DNA from: RUG760 sp045642205
GTDB lineage: Bacteria > Bacillota > Clostridia > Lachnospirales > Bianqueaceae
Length of the DNA: 6,979 nucleotides
Direction: 5' to 3'
Assembly: GCA_045642205.1 (NCBI GenBank)
Contig: JAZUIK010000214.1
Coordinates: forward strand, 1 to 6,979
Position numbers and translations under genes: made by a program. The notes beneath the pieces are model-generated. The model did no database searches. It had not been told where the DNA came from and saw only the letters and a list, made by a program, of their open reading frames with translations. Of the stretch, positions 4,383 through 6,979 are shown in pieces; within the stretch, counting starts at the first letter, position 1; every line of letters begins with the position of its first letter.

Positions 4383-5359
4383 TGCAGACCATACGATTAG
4401 CACCGGAGCAGCTGGAGGATTATCTGAATTCCCTGATCCAATGGGAAGCAGTAGAGATCTCCGTAACGGATGATCTGGTCCGGCTGCCCTACATGATGAA
4501 CGATGCCATCGAATGCTATCTGGAACTGACCGGGTGCATCGTTCAGGGACAGTGGGATATGGAGAATAAGGGAAAGGTCCATTTGATGATGCAGGAGGGA
4601 CAGGTAAGAAATGGTTTCAGCCTGCGGCAGGGAGATCCGGAGAGTGATCGGAGCAACGTTATCACCATCTGGTATACGGAAGCCCACATGGAATGCCATC
4701 CCTATCAATACCATACTATCGGGCATCTCTGGCGCAGCACGAAAGGGCAGGAAGCCTGGAGAAGACTGGTGCATCTTCTGTGTATAATCCATGATAAGGT
4801 GAACTACTTAGGAGACGATGTGCTCATGGATGTCATCGATCCGGAGGAGGAAAATTTAGCGCCTCTGATCGAGTTCGGGCCCATAACCTATCTCTCTCCC
4901 ATCAACCGGTCCATCGAGGGCTGGTATTTGGAGACGGAAGAGGGCTATGATGCCATGGAGGATCTCGCCAGAGAAGCAGGGGATCGGACCTATGCCGCTC
5001 TGGTGGAGACCTATCGCTTAAGTTCTCAGAAAAAACGCCGCCGCATGAGAGAAGAGATGGCCATGAAGCTCTGTGAAAAGGAGCATGCGGCGATCTATTC
5101 CCTGCTGGTGAAAAAGATCATGGAGGCTTCGAAGCACTGGCCTGAAAGGCAGTATCCTGAAGCTATGACGGAAGAGATGGAAGCAAAGAGAGAGGAAAAG
5201 TCTGAAGAACTCCTGAAAAAGGGATACCTTGGACAATATCCCATCTTTGCCAAAAGAGAAGCCGACGGGATCCACCGGCTCCTGATGGTAGAGGAACTTC
5301 CTTTTACCGTACTGGAGTGGGAAGATTACAGTTTTAAGATCAACGAGATAGAAGAGTAA
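4379..5359 (+). CDS. Conserved-looking protein of unknown function (possibly DUF3878-like)
   Basis: A 326-residue soluble acidic protein with no signal peptide or membrane segment, and no catalytic motif I can name with confidence. From memory it resembles a Clostridia-restricted family (DUF3878), a weak recollection. Visible traits: an N-terminal alpha/beta-looking region (1-110) with a hydrophobic stretch around residue 50; a Trp/His-rich block at 108-145 containing YHTIGHLWRS, QEAWRRLVHLLCIIHDKVNYLG; a short conserved-looking APLIEFGPI at 161-169; and a highly charged, probably helical and coiled-coil-prone region at 190-285 with KKRRRMREEM and EEMEAKREEKSEELLKK. It is translationally coupled to the HAD gene (ATGA overlap) and followed after 28 bases by the GH38 mannosidase, so it probably works in the same process, for example as a partner or scaffold. 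That role is inference. Start may be 4379 or 4382. Confidence 0.75.
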   Translation: MMQTIRLAPEQLEDYLNSLIQWEAVEISVTDDLVRLPYMMNDAIECYLELTGCIVQGQWDMENKGKVHLMMQEGQVRNGFSLRQGDPESDRSNVITIWYTEAHMECHPYQYHTIGHLWRSTKGQEAWRRLVHLLCIIHDKVNYLGDDVLMDVIDPEEENLAPLIEFGPITYLSPINRSIEGWYLETEEGYDAMEDLAREAGDRTYAALVETYRLSSQKKRRRMREEMAMKLCEKEHAAIYSLLVKKIMEASKHWPERQYPEAMTEEMEAKREEKSEELLKKGYLGQYPIFAKREADGIHRLLMVEELPFTVLEWEDYSFKINEIEE

Positions 5360-5387
5360 TATAGACCAACTGTGGAGAAACGAAGCA

Positions 5388-6979
5388 ATGAGCAGTGAAG
5401 ATAAGAAAGAGATTACGGGATTACAGAATGGCTCTGAGCCTGTGGTCGTACATGTGATCCCCCATTCCCATCTGGATAGAGAGTGGTACATGGGCTATGA
5501 AAAGCACAGAAGCCGCCTTCTGACCCTGATGGAGGATCTGATGGAACTCTTTGAGAAGGATCCGGAGTATTCCACCTTCCACATGGATGGACAGACCATC
5601 GCGCTGGATGACTATCTGGAGATCCATCCTGAAATGAAGGAAAAAGTTCAGGAGCTGGTAAAAGAGGGAAAACTGACGGCAGGTCCATGGTACATCCTGC
5701 AGGATGAATTCCTTACCAGCGGTGAAGCCACCATCCGCAATCTTCTCACCGGTATGAGAGAAGCGCAGGACTATGGAAAACTCTGCAAGATCGGTTATTT
5801 TCCGGATGCCTTCGGTAATGCGGGTCAGATGCCTCAGATATTAAAGCAGGCCGGAATGGATGCTGTGATCTTTGGACGCGGTGTTCGAACGGTCGGGGCC
5901 AACAATGAACTGGGAAGCGGCGGAAAGTTTGATTCTGCCTTTTCCGAACTGTACTGGGAGTCTCCGGACGGATCTTCCCTGCCGGCAGTCCTCTTTGCCA
6001 ACTGGTATAACAACGGAGCAGAGATCCCTGTGGAGGAAGAAGCAGCGAAGGAATACTGGGACAGAAAGATCGCCTCTGCCAAGAAGGTTGCAGGCACCAG
6101 ACATCTTCTGTTCATGAACGGCTGTGACCATCAGCCGGTGCAGAAGGATCTGACCGCAGCCCTTGCTACTGCCAGAAAACTCTATCCGGATATCGAATTT
6201 ATCCAGACAGATTTTCCTTCCTATATTGCTTCCATCCTTCCGGAACTGACAGAAAAGACCAGCACCATCAAGGGAGAACTGACCTCCCAGGAGACCGATG
6301 GACTGGGAACTTTGGTCAATACCTGCTCCGCCAGGGTAGATCTTAAGAGAAAGAACAGAGAATGTGAGACGCTTTTAGAAAAGCAGACGGAACCCATGAC
6401 GGTCATGGGCTCCTTGTTCGGCATTCCCTATGACGATAGATATCTGCAGTACGCATGGAAAAAACTCATGCAGAACCATCCTCATGATAGTATCTGCAGC
6501 TGCAGCGTGGATGAGGTCAACCGCGGTATCGAAGAACGTTTTGCTCAGGCGAAAGATGCCGGAACAGCCATTTCCGAGGAACTTTTGGATAGGATCGTTA
6601 AAAGGCTGGCGGATGAGAATCCCTGTCTGAATACTAAGGAGGCAGTGGATAAGGGACAGGTATGTTTTGCTGTCTTTTCCTCAGAAGGTAAGAAGGCAAA
6701 GCAGTTTGTTTTCGCAACTCTGGATCTAACCAGACGCTGGGGTGACCTGAACCGTTCCTGGCATACCATGAAGGATCTTCCTTTCCCCGCCTTAAAGCTT
6801 ATGAATGCAAAAGGAGAAGAGATCCCTGCCCACTTTGAAGATCTGGGCCCCTCCTTTGGTTATACTCTACCGGCAGATCGCTTCCGCCGTCCCTATGTGG
6901 CACGCCGTTTTAAGGTGGAATTCGTTGCGGAGACAGAGGGCATCGGTTATCAGGTCTATACCGTGGAACCGGTATCAGA
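5388..6979 (+). CDS. GH38 alpha-mannosidase, 3' end beyond the window
   Basis: The first 530 codons of a glycoside hydrolase family 38 enzyme, open to the window edge; bacterial members are usually close to 900 residues, so roughly 60% is present. It starts MSSEDKK with GGAG ten bases upstream. Retaining, zinc-dependent GH38 motifs are in order: PHSHLDREW with zinc ligands His28 and Asp30; IGYFPDAFGNAGQMPQ with the nucleophile and zinc ligand Asp140; FMNGCDHQPVQ at 242-252; GELTSQETDG near 296; and MQNHPHDSICSCSVDE with zinc ligand His366 before the helical bundle. The beta-sandwich C-terminal part begins after about 425. No signal peptide is seen, so it acts in the cytoplasm on imported alpha-mannosides. 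The sequence resembles the streptococcal cytoplasmic alpha-mannosidase and more distantly MngB (mannosylglycerate hydrolase); the exact linkage and whether the substrate is phosphorylated cannot be told. It is third in an operon with the HAD hydrolase and the unknown protein. Confidence 0.92.
   Translation, partial: MSSEDKKEITGLQNGSEPVVVHVIPHSHLDREWYMGYEKHRSRLLTLMEDLMELFEKDPEYSTFHMDGQTIALDDYLEIHPEMKEKVQELVKEGKLTAGPWYILQDEFLTSGEATIRNLLTGMREAQDYGKLCKIGYFPDAFGNAGQMPQILKQAGMDAVIFGRGVRTVGANNELGSGGKFDSAFSELYWESPDGSSLPAVLFANWYNNGAEIPVEEEAAKEYWDRKIASAKKVAGTRHLLFMNGCDHQPVQKDLTAALATARKLYPDIEFIQTDFPSYIASILPELTEKTSTIKGELTSQETDGLGTLVNTCSARVDLKRKNRECETLLEKQTEPMTVMGSLFGIPYDDRYLQYAWKKLMQNHPHDSICSCSVDEVNRGIEERFAQAKDAGTAISEELLDRIVKRLADENPCLNTKEAVDKGQVCFAVFSSEGKKAKQFVFATLDLTRRWGDLNRSWHTMKDLPFPALKLMNAKGEEIPAHFEDLGPSFGYTLPADRFRRPYVARRFKVEFVAETEGIGYQVYTVEPVS

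Noticed and set aside
5834..6769. Minus-strand open frames opposite the mannosidase gene
   Set aside because: They lack ribosome binding sites and family motifs, and overlap a frame with complete GH38 catalytic motifs.

Overview
The window looks like a chromosomal segment of a low-to-mid G+C Gram-positive anaerobe, most likely a gut Clostridia of the Lachnospiraceae type. This rests on Firmicutes-like AGGAG/GGAGG ribosome binding sites, extended -10 promoters, a UPF0597-type cysteine desulfidase, and a cytoplasmic bacterial GH38 mannosidase next to a small HAD hydrolase. No phage, transposase, CRISPR, tRNA or rRNA signal was seen. The genus assignment is inference.

Layout from left to right. 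Positions 1-211 hold two terminator-like hairpins facing each other: a very long palindrome at 34-98 (rightward, probably ending a gene beyond the left edge) and a hairpin at 122-180 that ends the leftward membrane-protein gene. Positions 212-1114 (minus) encode a 300-residue DUF1295 / steroid-5-alpha-reductase-like integral membrane protein. Positions 1115-1352 are a divergent promoter region. Positions 1353-2624 (plus) encode an L-cysteine desulfidase of the CyuA/YhaM (UPF0597) family. It converges with a TetR-family regulator at 2621-3163 (minus), and the two stop codons overlap in a shared TTAA. Positions 3164-3461 form a rich regulatory region. It holds the tetR promoter with palindromes over its -35 and -10, a 9-bp tandem repeat, a possible rightward promoter, two successive hairpins of which the second is an orphan terminator, and an extended -10 promoter for the next operon. 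Positions 3462-6979 (plus) carry a tight three-gene operon: a HAD-family hydrolase, a 326-residue protein of unknown function whose start overlaps the HAD stop, and the first 530 codons of a GH38 alpha-mannosidase that runs off the right edge.

Working together: the downstream operon is best read as carbohydrate (alpha-mannoside) catabolism, with the HAD enzyme a plausible sugar-phosphate phosphatase and the middle protein an unknown partner. The left half joins cysteine breakdown (pyruvate, ammonia, sulfide) and a membrane protein around a TetR regulator. A motif centred on TGTACA recurs at three promoter regions (minus-strand DUF1295 gene, tetR itself, and the possible rightward promoter near 3275). 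I could not find this hexamer in the coding sequence by eye. It is a candidate TetR operator, but it overlaps -10 elements and so could partly reflect promoter consensus.
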